This document shows, piece after piece, positions 17,940-27,825 of a stretch of 64,000 bases of DNA (positions are counted from its first letter, which is position 1; each line of letters begins with the position of its first letter). Below the pieces are notes generated by a model. The model searched no databases. It had not been told where the DNA came from and saw only the letters and a list, made by a program, of their open reading frames with translations. Origin of the DNA: Microcoleus asticus IPMA8 (lineage in GTDB: Bacteria > Cyanobacteriota > Cyanobacteriia > Cyanobacteriales > Microcoleaceae); NCBI RefSeq assembly GCF_013179805.1, contig NZ_SRRZ01000009.1, positions 1 through 64,000 of the forward strand, read 5' to 3'. A program made the translations under genes and the position numbers.

Positions 17940-19148
17940 ATGGCTTTAGGTCAACACAAGCGAGCTGTAGGAGCATTTTCTAATTACCGAGATACGGAAC
18001 TAGCCCTGATGGAACTGCAAAGTAGCGGGTTTCCGATGAATAAAGTTTCGGTAGTTGGAAACAATCTTGATGGCAACGAAATAGCGGGCGCTAGCGCTGG
18101 TAAGGGTACTGACGAGAAAGTCGGTGGTGGCGCCAAAGCAGGGGCGACAGCGGGAGCCGTGACGGGCGGTTTGATTGGGTTACTCGGAAGCATTGGAGCC
18201 CTGGCGATTCCCGGAGTTGGCCCGGTGATGGCGGGTGGCGCGATCGCAACTCTGCTGGCAGATACTGTGGTCGGAGGTGCGATTGGCGCTGCTGCGGGCG
18301 GTTTGGTCGGCGGTTTGGTCGGTTTGGGAGTTCCTGAAGGAAAAGCTAAAGTTTATAGCGATCGCGTCTCGCGCGGAGAATACTTGGTATTCGTAGAAGG
18401 AACAGATGCCGAGCTTGCCACAGCCGAAGGAATTCTGAGCGTGCGGGGCATTCAGGATTGGGGCATTTACGATGTGCCGGCAGACACCGGTCACAGAGCT
18501 TCGGGCCGCCACAGGCGCGCGGTGGGCGTATTTTCAACCCGTCGCGAGACAGAACAAGCGCTGGCAGAACTTAGATCTGCGGGTTTTGACATGGATCGGG
18601 TTTCGGTCATCGCTAAAGATTCTGAGTCTAAAGGGGACATCGCAGGCATTGACGTGCAGGAAAGCGCGGACAACAAGGCGGATGAAGGGGCGACTAAGGG
18701 CGCACTCACAGGCGGCACTTTGGGCGGTTTGACAGGCTTGTTGGTAGGTCTGGGCCTAGTGGCAATTCCGGGAATCGGCCCGATTATGCTCGCAGGAGCC
18801 TCAGCTACGGCGATCGCCACTACACTCGCCGGTACGGCTTTGGGTGCGGCTGCAGGCAGCTTGATCGGAGCTTTAGTCGGTTTGGGAATTCCCGAAGAGG
18901 AAGCTAAAGTATACAACGATCGGGTAGCCAGGGGAGATTACTTGGTACTGCTTGACGGCAGCGAAGCAGAAGTCGCTAAAGCTGAAACCATTCTGAGTCG
19001 CGGAGGCATTCAGCAGTGGAACACCTACGACTATCCCAGCGTTGATAGTGCTCGGGCTGATTACGGCGCTGCTGGTACTCCGGGCGTTGATACTACGCCT
19101 AATATTTACGATCCCAATCAGGGCGTTACCCGCCACCCTCTGATTTAA
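17940..19148 (+). CDS. Stress-type protein with two tandem YflT/GSP17M-like domains
   Basis: A 402-residue protein made of two near-identical halves (about 1-180 and 185-365). Each starts with a basic RRAVGVFS- or KRAVGAFS-type segment and a short helix (ALMELQSSGFPMNKVSVVG; ALAELRSAGFDMDRVSVIA), the YflT/general stress protein 17M pattern. Each then has a long Gly/Ala-rich hydrophobic stretch (GATAGAVTGGLIGLLGS; GALTGGTLGGLTGLLVG) resembling glycine zippers, then an ending (SRGEYLVFVEGTDAELATAE; ARGDYLVLLDGSEAEVAKAE). The hydrophobic stretch suggests membrane association. The final 35 residues are a free tail. Function of the family is not established; stress induction is inferred from the domain name only. 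Confidence 0.82.
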   Translation: MALGQHKRAVGAFSNYRDTELALMELQSSGFPMNKVSVVGNNLDGNEIAGASAGKGTDEKVGGGAKAGATAGAVTGGLIGLLGSIGALAIPGVGPVMAGGAIATLLADTVVGGAIGAAAGGLVGGLVGLGVPEGKAKVYSDRVSRGEYLVFVEGTDAELATAEGILSVRGIQDWGIYDVPADTGHRASGRHRRAVGVFSTRRETEQALAELRSAGFDMDRVSVIAKDSESKGDIAGIDVQESADNKADEGATKGALTGGTLGGLTGLLVGLGLVAIPGIGPIMLAGASATAIATTLAGTALGAAAGSLIGALVGLGIPEEEAKVYNDRVARGDYLVLLDGSEAEVAKAETILSRGGIQQWNTYDYPSVDSARADYGAAGTPGVDTTPNIYDPNQGVTRHPLI

Positions 19149-20630
19149 TACTTCAGACTTTGTTTGGGTATTGTTTCTACGAACTGCACGTTAATCGCAC
19201 TCGCCCACTCGGATTGTCGAAAGTGATGCAACCAACACGGGCGAGCTAGGGGTTTTGTACTTCGTCAGTAAAATTCTCTCAAAAGTCGGCTTTTTCTCTG
19301 AAAGTCGGCTTTTGTTTTGGGAAAAAAAAAGCGACCTGTCACAATTTGAATTTTGATTAATGAGCCAGGCCGCAAACTGGGCTTTGTGCGGGCACAGCGA
19401 TCGGCTCCCTTAACTTTTACACCTTAAATTCGCAGTGTTTTTTTAGTCTGTAACACTCACTACTGCTCGATTGCAAACCCCGCAGTATTATCAAATTTGA
19501 TGACATAAATTACAGCAGATATTGCCCGGTTAGTCCAAGAGCGACTATCTTTAATTATGGGGCGGCTAATTTCCGCAACTTATACAGGTCAAGTAGCCAG
19601 TCCCGCGCGCCCAGAAAAGCCTGCGGTGGTCGGCAACTATTAGAATAATAATATTGTCGTCGCCTTCCCGCGAGACTTAGGCTGGTGATTGGTTGGCTGT
19701 AGCAGCCCAATTGCCGTTGGCAAGACCTGCTACAGGAATACAGTTTTTCTGGGAATCCCTCAGCGAAGCATTTGAGAAGCCCAGGAACAGCTTTTATGTC
19801 CGGGAGCGCGTCTGGTGTCGGGTGTTCTGTTAATTAGAACCGCAAGCGCTCATGGATCGAGTAAACATTAACAGCAAGCACAGCAGCACGGGATCGCAAT
19901 GGCTCGCGGCGCATTTTTTCTCGAAATCTCAGGCTCAGCGCAGCGTGTTGCTTCCTTCGCCCATGAGCCGCTCAGAACTCAGAGGGAAACAGCCTTCCTG
20001 TTGGTTTTCACTGGCATCGAGCACAGTGGGGGGAGGTGAAACTAGCTGACCTGACCGGGATCTGCTTTCATGGGCGATCGAAGATAGAAGGCACTTATGT
20101 AGAAGGCTTTCGGGGTTGAAGCTCCGATATCTTGTTTCTTGATTGCACTAATAAATTCGATCGCCTCTAGCAGCAATTTTTTGGGTCAGAATGCCGCGCG
20201 GATGCCGCCAGCAATACCCCAAATATTCGATCGACTTTGACAAGCTCGATCGACAAATTCTCGGTATTTTGGTAAATGGTTAGCAGTTAATAGTTAGTGA
20301 TTAGCAGTTAGTATAAATACAACTAACAATTAAAAACTAACACCAACCGCCAACTAATTACTAGCGAAATAAAACTTACAGGACTTACACGCGGCGATCG
20401 ACTCGGTTTTTTCATCGCTTCCGCGCTGGCAAACCTCAGATTTTACCAGAACCCGGTTTCTTTTCGTAAGTTATAGCTAGGTTAGCAAGGTGATGCTAGG
20501 AATCAAGCAGTTGTGACAATTGTTACGCTCGGCAGTATTGGTTTAAAAAACTGACTGGCAAACACGATAGTACAAATTTTCAGACAACATAGAACATCGA
20601 GAAATTAAGGAAACTCACTCAACTTTTTTT
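19149..20630. other. 1.5 kb region without a recognisable gene
   Basis: The largest gene-free stretch in the window. It contains a direct repeat of AAAGTCGGCTTTT (near 19280-19313) just after the YflT gene, a GTTAGTAGTTAG-like tandem stretch (about 20278-20345), and several HIP1-related GATCG sites. Small frames are present but none has convincing composition or a known motif. No tRNA, rRNA or known structured RNA was recognised; a small RNA cannot be excluded by eye. Confidence 0.5.
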
Positions 20631-21692
20631 ATGAATTTCACTGAGATTTTAAGTGCCGATGAACTTTTAACTAGACATAGAAACGGGGAACGAGATTTTC
20701 GAGGGGCTAACCTCATTCAAGCTCATTTGAGTGAAGCTAATCTCAGTCGAACAAATTTGAGCAGCGTTAATTTGAAAGGTGCAAACTTAATTAGAAGCAA
20801 ACTGATTGGAGCTAATTTAAACGGCGCCGACTTGAGCGGGGCTAATTTGTCTAAGGCGAAATTAATAGAAGCTAACCTCGGGAGTTCTAGTTTAACTGGA
20901 ACTGTGGCGATCGGAGCCGATTTTAGCGGAGCAAATCTCAGCGGAGCAATATTGTCTCAGGCTGACTTGAGCAAAGCTGTGATGACGGGAGCGAGTTTAG
21001 TAGGAGCTTGTTTGCTAAGCGGCTCGAAACTAACTGAGGCTAATTTGAGCGGGGCGACGCTGAGCCGAGCAATTATGAGCGGGGTTGATTTAAGCAGAGC
21101 AAATCTGACTAGAGCGATTCTCAGCGAGGTAGATTTGAACGGGGCGAACATGAGCGGAGCAACTCTAATTCGGGCTTATCTCAATCGCGGAAATCTCAGC
21201 GGTGTCAATTTGGTTGGAGCTTCTTTGAGCGAAGCAAGTCTGCGGGAGGCTTCTATTTGCGCTGCTAATTTGAGCGGTGCTGACTTGAGCGGTGCTGACT
21301 TGCAATCCGCTAATTTAAATGGCTCAAATTTGAGCGGTGCCCACTTGCAGGGAGCTAATTTGAGTAAAGCTAATTTAAATGGTTTGATTCTGCACAATGC
21401 TGATTTGAGGGCTGCTAATTTAAACAAAGCTTCTTTGCGGGGAGCTAATTTGAGCGGTGCGAATTTGTCCGGTGCTAGCTTGCTGGAAGCGGATTTGCGG
21501 GGGGCGAATTTGAGTCACGCGAATTTGTCGGGAGCGGGTTTGCTGCTGAGTTCTCTGACAGGGGCAAATTTGACAGGAACTAATTTGTCGGAGGCTAATT
21601 TGATTGGGGCAAGCTTGAATGTTGATAATTTGAATGAAGCAGCTTTGGGCGGGGCGATTTTGCCGAATGGAGCTACTCACAGCCGGGATTGA
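20631..21692 (+). CDS. Pentapeptide-repeat protein
   Basis: A 353-residue protein. After a 20-residue leader (MNFTEILSADELLTRHRNGE) nearly the whole sequence consists of A(N/D)LxX pentapeptides such as ANLSG, ADLSG and ANLNG, predicting a right-handed quadrilateral beta-helix. No signal peptide or other domain is evident, so it is probably cytoplasmic. The bias of the repeats explains the long false frames on the opposite strand. Many cyanobacteria carry dozens of such genes and most have no known role. ATG 20631 is preceded by an A/T-rich leader with no strong ribosome binding site. Confidence 0.92.
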   Translation: MNFTEILSADELLTRHRNGERDFRGANLIQAHLSEANLSRTNLSSVNLKGANLIRSKLIGANLNGADLSGANLSKAKLIEANLGSSSLTGTVAIGADFSGANLSGAILSQADLSKAVMTGASLVGACLLSGSKLTEANLSGATLSRAIMSGVDLSRANLTRAILSEVDLNGANMSGATLIRAYLNRGNLSGVNLVGASLSEASLREASICAANLSGADLSGADLQSANLNGSNLSGAHLQGANLSKANLNGLILHNADLRAANLNKASLRGANLSGANLSGASLLEADLRGANLSHANLSGAGLLLSSLTGANLTGTNLSEANLIGASLNVDNLNEAALGGAILPNGATHSRD

Positions 21693-21820
21693 TAAGTTGA
21701 TTAAGAGAAAATAGTTTTGAGTTTTAAGTTAAAGAATCTTTAATTCAAAACTCAAAACTTTTAACAATAAAGAATTCAGGATTCAAGAGCCATAATTCAG
21801 TTGTGGGGGACTGGTTTTAA

Positions 21821-21842
21821 TAGATTGTCGGCGATCGACAAT
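21821..21842 (-). terminator. Possible hairpin after the hybrid kinase gene
   Basis: AGATTGTCG and CGACAATCT form an inverted repeat around CGAT (about 21822-21843), 15 bases beyond the stop of the leftward kinase gene. It contains a HIP1-like centre, so it may be only partly a terminator. Confidence 0.45.
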
Positions 21843-21858
21843 CTATTACAATTCGCAG

Positions 21859-24800
21859 TCAGCGATTCACTTTCCTTAGCAATGTCACGATTGCTTCGAC
21901 TAACTCATTGGGTTCGACAGGTTTTGCAACATGACGTTGAAACCCAGCAGCAAGAGCTTGTTCCTGATTAAAGTCTCCAGCATAGGCAGTCAGGGCGATC
22001 GCCGGAATTTGCCCGCCCTGCTCTGGTGGTAGAGCTCTCACTTGGCGCACTAGCATATAGCCATCCATATCTGGCATTCCGATGTCGCACAGGAGGATAT
22101 CGAAGGGTATGGTTGAGAGCAGTTGCAACGCCTCGCTCGCAGACCCAAGGGCAGTCACTTTGGCTCCCGCTTGTTCCGCTACAAACGCCACAAACTCCCG
22201 TGAATCGCGTTCATCATCCACAACCAACACTCGCAGATTTGCCAGGTCAAGATCGTCCGATCGAGCTTCAGCCCGGCCGGCAACTTCTTCAACCAGATTC
22301 GCGGTATGCAAGAGGGGAAGTTCAACGGTGAAGGTGGCTCCCTGTCCTTCACCGCTACTCTCAACCCAAATTTTGCCGCCGTGCAGTTCGACAATTTGAC
22401 GCGCGATCGCCAGCCCCAATCCCAAACCCCCAAATTTACGAGTTATGGCTCCATCCTCTTGCCGAAAATGCTCAAATACATAAGGCAGAAACTCAGGATT
22501 GATGCCTTTTCCAGTATCGGTGACAAGAATCTGAGCATAACTTCCAGTTTGGGTTAACCTAACGCTAATTTGCCCGCCTTGAGGGGTGAATTTGACGGCA
22601 TTGGATAAAAGATTCCAGACTACTTGCTGCAAACGCCCGGAATCGCCCATTACCATTCCGATGCCGGGTGAAAAGGTTGTTTGAATTTGCAGCGACTTGG
22701 CTTCGGCTGCTAGCCGAACGGTTTCCAACGCGGCCGAGATCACCATATTCAAATCAACGGACATCGCGTTCAACCTCAGTTTGCCGCTCAGAATGCGGGA
22801 GATGTCGAGCAGGTCATCAATCAGTTGTGACTGGAGTCGGGCGTTGCGTTCGATCGAGGCAAGGGCGCTAGCCGTTTTTGCAGCACCCAGTTTCCCCTGC
22901 TGTAACAGCTTCGACCAGCCGAGAATCGGATTGAGCGGCGATCGCAACTCGTGAGACAGCACCGCCAAAAACTCATCTTTGATGCGGTTGGCGGTTTCGG
23001 CGGCTTCTCGTGCGGTTTGCTCCTGTTGCAAAAGCTTCTCGCGTTCTGCTTCGGCTTGCTTGCGATCGGTGATGTCGCGCGTTACACCCGCTACCATTTC
23101 CACAGCACCCTCTGCATCGAAAATTGGCACAAAAATATACTCGTAAGCTCTTGTACCGAGGGCGCTGGTGTATGGCATTTCATCCTTAATCGGTTGGTGC
23201 GTCTGAATCACTTCTTGAATCTGATTTTGCAGTTTGAGAGCTAAATCCACTGGGTAATCTAATTCAAAAAAGTTTTTGCCAATGGCTTCAGCGAAGGATT
23301 TTTGCCACAGGTCGAGCAACGGCTTGTTGATATCAATGAACCGCCCGGACAAATCGAATGTATAAATAAAGTCCGGCACAGAAGACTTAAACGCGTTGAA
23401 CTTTTGCAGTTGCCGTTCGAGTTCGGCGGACGTTTGGCGCAGGACTGCTTCGGCTTGAATTCGATCGGTGACATTCTTGAAATAAACGGTGATTCCATTT
23501 GCTGCAGGGTAGGTGCGGACTTCGTACCAACGATCGTGGTCGGGATAAAACGCCGTCAGTGACCCAGCCACCCGATCGCGCATGGCGCTCCAATAGATCG
23601 GCTCAAACTCGCTACCAATCAGTCCTGGGTATTCTTCCCATAAATTCTTGCCAATCAAATCACCCGGAATGCGATCGAGCAAGGTTCCGGCAAATTGATT
23701 GACGTAGGTGAACCGCCAGTTCTCATCCAGGGCAAAGAATGCTTCACCAATGCTCTCTAGAATATTCCGGCTCTGCTCCTCGGTTTCACGCAAGGCTTGT
23801 TGGGCCCGTTGGCGCTCGTTTTCGACGCGCACGCGATCGGTGATGTCAACGGCAGCGCCGTAAATCACTTGTTCTTCTGGGTAAGGCTGGGCATTCCAAA
23901 TAAACCAGCGGTAGGAGCCATCTTTGTGCCGGTAACGGTTTTCAAACCTAAAGGTTTTGTTACCGGAGAACAGACTGTCGGCTTCTGCAATGGAGCTGCC
24001 CAGGTCGTCCGGGTGGACAAACTCAGTCCAGGGGCGGGATGTCATTTCGTCTGGTGTCCAGCCGAGGATTCGTTCAAAGGTCGGGCTGACCCAGTGGAAA
24101 TAGCCGTTTATGCCCGCAATCACTTGCAAATCCGAACCGACGGCAAGAAACCGTTCCCGTTCCTGCTCAATTTTTTTGCGCTCGTTGATATCCCGAAAGA
24201 AAAGAGACAGCCCCGTCGGTGAAGGATAAACGCGAACATCAACCCACAAATCAAACGGAGCATAATATTCCTCAAAGTCCACCGCGATTTGCTGGCTGAG
24301 CGATCGGCGATACTGGAATTCAAACTGATTGCCGATCGTGCCTGGGAAGGCTACCCACATCGTTTTGCCCAGCATTGCTTCTAGGGGAGTTCGCGACACT
24401 CGTTGTGCTGCTTCGTTGGCATAAGTAATGCGAAAGTCGAGATCCAATGCCATAAACGCATCGGTTACGCGCCCCAGAATGGTTCGCTCTCGCACTGTTG
24501 CTTCCTGTCGCAGCCGTGCCAGCTTCAAACTTGCTTCTACCCTTGCCAGCAGTTCGCGCGCCGAGAACGGTTTAATCAGATAGTCGTCTGCTCCGGCTGC
24601 GAGTCCTTCAATACGCGCTTCTTCGCCCGCGCGGGCTGATAATAGAATGATGGGAATGTCTTGAGTTGCGGGATTAGAACGCAGCGATCGCAACAACTCA
24701 AACCCATCCATCCCCGGCATCATCACATCTGTCAATACCAAATCGGGTGGATTCTTCTCAATGGCAGTCAAAGCGGCAAGGCCATCGGCGACGGTTTGAA

Positions 24801-26784
24801 CAATATAAGAACCGCTCAGGAGTCGCCGAATATAATCGCGCATATCAGCGTTATCATCGGCCAGGACAATTTTAGATTTTAGATTTTGGATTTTAGATTG
24901 AGCGGGTTGATTGACGAGTTCATAAGTGGATGGAGCGATGCTCCATTCTTCTAATCTCAAATCGCCTTCTGGCAACCACCGTTGAGCTTCTTCGACATAG
25001 GGTATTGCCCCTAACGCTGTTGATGCTAACGTGCAACTGACACCAATTTGCTCCGGCGGCAGATGAGCTGTTCCGGCGGGAATCGTCACCGTAAAGCAAC
25101 TTCCCTGCCCAAAAGTGCTGCTGACATCGATCGCTCCCCCATGTAGTTTGACGAGTTCTTGCACTAGCGACAGCCCAATGCCGGAGCCTTCAAAACTCCT
25201 GCCTTGTGAGTTTTTGATTCGATTAAATCGCTCAAATAAATGTGGTAGTTCTTCGGAGGGAATACCGATTCCTGTATCTGCAACTAATAATTCAACGCCA
25301 GAGTTTATCCACCGCAATCGAACAGTGATGGTTCCCGCTAAGGTAAATTTAAAGGCATTTGATAATAGATTTAGAACGATTTTTTCCCACATTTCGCGAT
25401 CGACATAAATCGCTTCGGGCAAGGTTGGACAGTCAACAATCAGCGACATTCGGGCCCGTTCAATCAGCGATCGAAAGGTACTGGCAAGTTCCGCCGTATA
25501 GGTTGCCAAATCTACAGGTTCATAAGATGCTTGGACTCGACCTGCTTCGATGCGTGAGAAATCGAGCAAGCTATTAACGAGTTTGAGCAGCCGCATTCCG
25601 TTACGCTGCACCAACTGTAATTGTTCGCGTTCTTGAGGTGGAATTGTTCCATCCAGGTTTGCGATCGTGTCTTCTAAGGGAGCCAGCATCAAGGTGAGCG
25701 GCGTGCGGAATTCGTGAGAGACATTGCTAAAAAACGCGGTTTTAGCACGGTCTAACTCAGCTAACGCTTCGGCACGTTTACGCTCTTGTTCGTAAGCTTG
25801 GGCGTTGGCGATCGCTGTTGTCACCTGCCCTGCCATCAAATCAAAAAAACCTTTGTAATCATCATCAAACGTTCTAAGCGGACTCACTCCAGCAATCAGG
25901 AACCCGAACGTTTCTCCCGATCGAGCTAGTGGTAGAACTACCGCTTGATGAGGAGATTGGGACCACGCGCCGCCCGGTAAAAGTCCAAATTGCGCTTCCA
26001 AATTTTCAATGATTCTGCTTTCGCCCGTCTCGATGACTTGCTTCAATTGCCACTCGCACTTTTGGGCGGATGTAAGCTCGATCGCCTCACCAGAGGCAAG
26101 CGTTCCGGCTGCTAACCTTGTTGTACCCGCGAGTCGTGCGATCTCGCTTTCGCCATCGAGTAGATAAAACAGCGCAAACGGGATGTCATAGGCGTTATTG
26201 GTCAATACGGTGGCGGAAATCTCGCAAGCTGCTTCTACCGTCTTGGCAGTGACTGTTTCTGCTGCTAATTCGCGCAGCGTTGCCAAGCGGCGATCGCTCA
26301 ACACGCCCTGAGTGTCCTCGCTACAGGCGCAGAAAACGCCCCCCACTGGGCCGTCATCATTCGCCACCGGACTGTAGGAAAAGGTAAAGTAGGTTTCCTC
26401 TGTATACCCGTTGCGCTCCATCACCAGAAGCAATTCTTGATTCCACGTCGATTGTCCCTGGTTCAAAACCGCTTCTGCTTGCGGGCCTAGCGTGTCCCAG
26501 ATTTCAGCCCATACCCGTGAGGCAGGCTGACCTAGTGCTTGCGGATGTCGCTTGCCGAGGATAGGAATGTAAGCATCGTTATAAAAGTTGATCATCTCCT
26601 GTCCCCACCAGACGAACATGGGGTAGCGGGAACCTAAGACGATCCGAATCGCGGTTTTCAAGCTTTGCGACCAGGTTTCAACGGCACCAAGGGCCGAAAG
26701 GGACCAATCGTGCGATCGCATCAGCATCGCCATCTCGCTATTTCCTGCAAAAATCTGTTCAACGAGTTGAGACTGCTGGATCAT
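21859..26784 (-). CDS. Multidomain hybrid histidine kinase (PAS-GAF-HK-REC-PASx4-HK-REC)
   Basis: A protein of about 1641 residues with two complete kinase-receiver sets. Numbering from the longer frame: PAS-like domain 35-165, GAF 185-335, HisKA with phospho-His366 (FFSNVSHEFRTPLT) and ATPase domain with N-box NLLSNAFKF and G-box DTGIGI; REC1 about 648-765 with Asp695 in LVLTDVMMPG and Lys747 in IKPF. Then come four PAS domains (about 775-1250), second HisKA with His1287 (FLAVLSHELRSPLN), ATPase with LLSNAVKF and DTGKGI, and REC2 ending at the C-terminus (ILLCDIGMPDMDGY). No transmembrane helix is visible, so it is cytoplasmic. ATG 26784 is preferred to GTG 26811 because of the GGAAAG upstream. 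The peptide SKIQNLKSKI before REC1 is encoded by a repeat array. Confidence 0.92.
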   Translation of the reverse strand: MIQQSQLVEQIFAGNSEMAMLMRSHDWSLSALGAVETWSQSLKTAIRIVLGSRYPMFVWWGQEMINFYNDAYIPILGKRHPQALGQPASRVWAEIWDTLGPQAEAVLNQGQSTWNQELLLVMERNGYTEETYFTFSYSPVANDDGPVGGVFCACSEDTQGVLSDRRLATLRELAAETVTAKTVEAACEISATVLTNNAYDIPFALFYLLDGESEIARLAGTTRLAAGTLASGEAIELTSAQKCEWQLKQVIETGESRIIENLEAQFGLLPGGAWSQSPHQAVVLPLARSGETFGFLIAGVSPLRTFDDDYKGFFDLMAGQVTTAIANAQAYEQERKRAEALAELDRAKTAFFSNVSHEFRTPLTLMLAPLEDTIANLDGTIPPQEREQLQLVQRNGMRLLKLVNSLLDFSRIEAGRVQASYEPVDLATYTAELASTFRSLIERARMSLIVDCPTLPEAIYVDREMWEKIVLNLLSNAFKFTLAGTITVRLRWINSGVELLVADTGIGIPSEELPHLFERFNRIKNSQGRSFEGSGIGLSLVQELVKLHGGAIDVSSTFGQGSCFTVTIPAGTAHLPPEQIGVSCTLASTALGAIPYVEEAQRWLPEGDLRLEEWSIAPSTYELVNQPAQSKIQNLKSKIVLADDNADMRDYIRRLLSGSYIVQTVADGLAALTAIEKNPPDLVLTDVMMPGMDGFELLRSLRSNPATQDIPIILLSARAGEEARIEGLAAGADDYLIKPFSARELLARVEASLKLARLRQEATVRERTILGRVTDAFMALDLDFRITYANEAAQRVSRTPLEAMLGKTMWVAFPGTIGNQFEFQYRRSLSQQIAVDFEEYYAPFDLWVDVRVYPSPTGLSLFFRDINERKKIEQERERFLAVGSDLQVIAGINGYFHWVSPTFERILGWTPDEMTSRPWTEFVHPDDLGSSIAEADSLFSGNKTFRFENRYRHKDGSYRWFIWNAQPYPEEQVIYGAAVDITDRVRVENERQRAQQALRETEEQSRNILESIGEAFFALDENWRFTYVNQFAGTLLDRIPGDLIGKNLWEEYPGLIGSEFEPIYWSAMRDRVAGSLTAFYPDHDRWYEVRTYPAANGITVYFKNVTDRIQAEAVLRQTSAELERQLQKFNAFKSSVPDFIYTFDLSGRFIDINKPLLDLWQKSFAEAIGKNFFELDYPVDLALKLQNQIQEVIQTHQPIKDEMPYTSALGTRAYEYIFVPIFDAEGAVEMVAGVTRDITDRKQAEAEREKLLQQEQTAREAAETANRIKDEFLAVLSHELRSPLNPILGWSKLLQQGKLGAAKTASALASIERNARLQSQLIDDLLDISRILSGKLRLNAMSVDLNMVISAALETVRLAAEAKSLQIQTTFSPGIGMVMGDSGRLQQVVWNLLSNAVKFTPQGGQISVRLTQTGSYAQILVTDTGKGINPEFLPYVFEHFRQEDGAITRKFGGLGLGLAIARQIVELHGGKIWVESSGEGQGATFTVELPLLHTANLVEEVAGRAEARSDDLDLANLRVLVVDDERDSREFVAFVAEQAGAKVTALGSASEALQLLSTIPFDILLCDIGMPDMDGYMLVRQVRALPPEQGGQIPAIALTAYAGDFNQEQALAAGFQRHVAKPVEPNELVEAIVTLLRKVNR
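24868..24900 (-). repeat. Heptamer array inside the hybrid kinase gene
   Basis: An in-frame run of ATTTTAG-type heptamers within the coding sequence, encoding QSKIQNLKSKI between the first kinase and receiver modules. The same unit occurs in intergenic arrays elsewhere in the window. Confidence 0.8.
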
Positions 26785-26864
26785 GCGCTTGTCTTTCCAT
26801 TGGGTCCACACAAACGGGCAACGATACTATCTCGGCTGACCGGGCGGGTTTAGCTAGATGACGC

Positions 26865-27025
26865 CAGAAACCCAGCGGGGATGGCCTGTTGCTGGTCAAC
26901 TTTTACAGCATAGGCTGCCAGAGCGAGCGCTGGAATCTGCCCGCCGGGCGATCGTCTAGGAGCTGGCGAATTTTACGCATGAGAGCATAGCCGTCCATCT
27001 TTGGCCTTTCGATATCATATCAATT
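26865..27025 (-). pseudogene. Decayed receiver-domain fragment
   Basis: About 160 bases on the minus strand resembling the C-terminal half of the REC2 coding region of the adjacent kinase (21945-22080): shared blocks include GAAACCCAGC, CAGCATAGGC, TGGAATCTGCCCGCC (versus CGGAATTTGCCCGCC) and ATAGCCGTCCAT (versus ATAGCCATCCAT). The frame is interrupted and no start exists. It appears to be the relic of a duplicated or neighbouring hybrid kinase. Confidence 0.68.
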
Positions 27026-27318
27026 CCGCCACAGCCAGAACGATCGAGCTTTGGTTTTTTCGCCACCAACGAAAACAAGAGATCGCTATTAATCAAAGAA
27101 GCTTGTTTGAGAAGAAGAAGGCAGGGCTAAAATAACATTTCTTCCATTAGTGGTATCGGCCTGTGAGACTGTTCGCTCCCACGATACCGCCAGCGGTTGA
27201 TGATGGGTACTTCTGCTAATCTTCATCTTTCTTTGTGAAACATACTTGCAAAATTTTGGACATGGTGCTAGTGTAAGAAGGTTTGAGACATTATGAGTTA
27301 GAGGTAAAACCCCGCAGA
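27026..27318. other. Intergenic region upstream of speD
   Basis: About 290 bases with no gene. The last 36 bases are in frame with speD (TTG 27283) but are poor candidates for translation start. Confidence 0.35.
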
Positions 27319-27741
27319 ATGAAACAATTGGGAACCCATCTGGTCGCTGATGCTTGGCAGTCTCCTGGAGACCTGCTCAACGATCCTGAACGTATCCGCC
27401 GCGCCATACTCGATGCGATCGAAGCCGGAGGAGCTACTCTCATCGATTTGTGCGTACACCAGTTTAGTCCTCACGGAGTGACAGCTACTGCTACTTTGGC
27501 AGAGTCTCATATAGCAATCCATACTTGGCCTGAACACGGTTATTTTGCTGCAGACTTATTTTTCTGCGGGGCCGGCGACCCTCACCGAGCCATGAAGGTG
27601 CTACAGACAGCTTTGGAAGCTAAACAGGTAAAACTCACTGAGTTCACGCGCGGTTTCGAGCCAGGAGTGGGCATCGTAGGTTCTGCTTGTGAAGAGCAGT
27701 ATGCGCCTCGTTCAGTAGAAACGAGTGCCGCCAGAGGATGA
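27319..27741 (+). CDS. speD: S-adenosylmethionine decarboxylase proenzyme SpeD
   Basis: A 140-residue pyruvoyl-dependent enzyme that makes decarboxylated SAM for spermidine synthesis. The autocleavage site is Glu62-Ser63 in LAESHIAIHTWPEHG. Ser63 becomes the pyruvoyl group, and His68 and Cys83 (LFFCGAG) are the catalytic residues known from the Thermotoga-type prokaryotic class. ATG 27319 starts the conserved MKQLGTHLVADAW; the TTG frame start upstream adds only 12 residues without support. The C-terminal 20 residues (VGIVGSACEEQYAPRSVETS) extend past the usual end of the family. The gene converges on a coiled-coil membrane protein gene, sharing a bidirectional terminator. Confidence 0.93.
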   Translation: MKQLGTHLVADAWQSPGDLLNDPERIRRAILDAIEAGGATLIDLCVHQFSPHGVTATATLAESHIAIHTWPEHGYFAADLFFCGAGDPHRAMKVLQTALEAKQVKLTEFTRGFEPGVGIVGSACEEQYAPRSVETSAARG

Positions 27742-27788
27742 TGGCCAATTAGCGTAACTTTGAACATTTTATGCTAGGTTTTGTTTAA

Positions 27789-27814
27789 AATCCCACGGAT
27801 CGAACCGTGGGATT
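27789..27814. terminator. Bidirectional terminator between convergent genes
   Basis: AATCCCACGG (27789-27798) pairs perfectly with CCGTGGGATT (27805-27814) around a 6-base loop. A-rich and T-rich flanks let it serve speD (plus) and the gene ending at 27826 (minus). Confidence 0.88.
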
Positions 27815-27825
27815 CTTGTTGGAAT

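Noticed and set aside
20957..21680. Long minus-strand frames opposite the pentapeptide gene
   Set aside because: Shadow frames produced by the repeated codons of the pentapeptide array.
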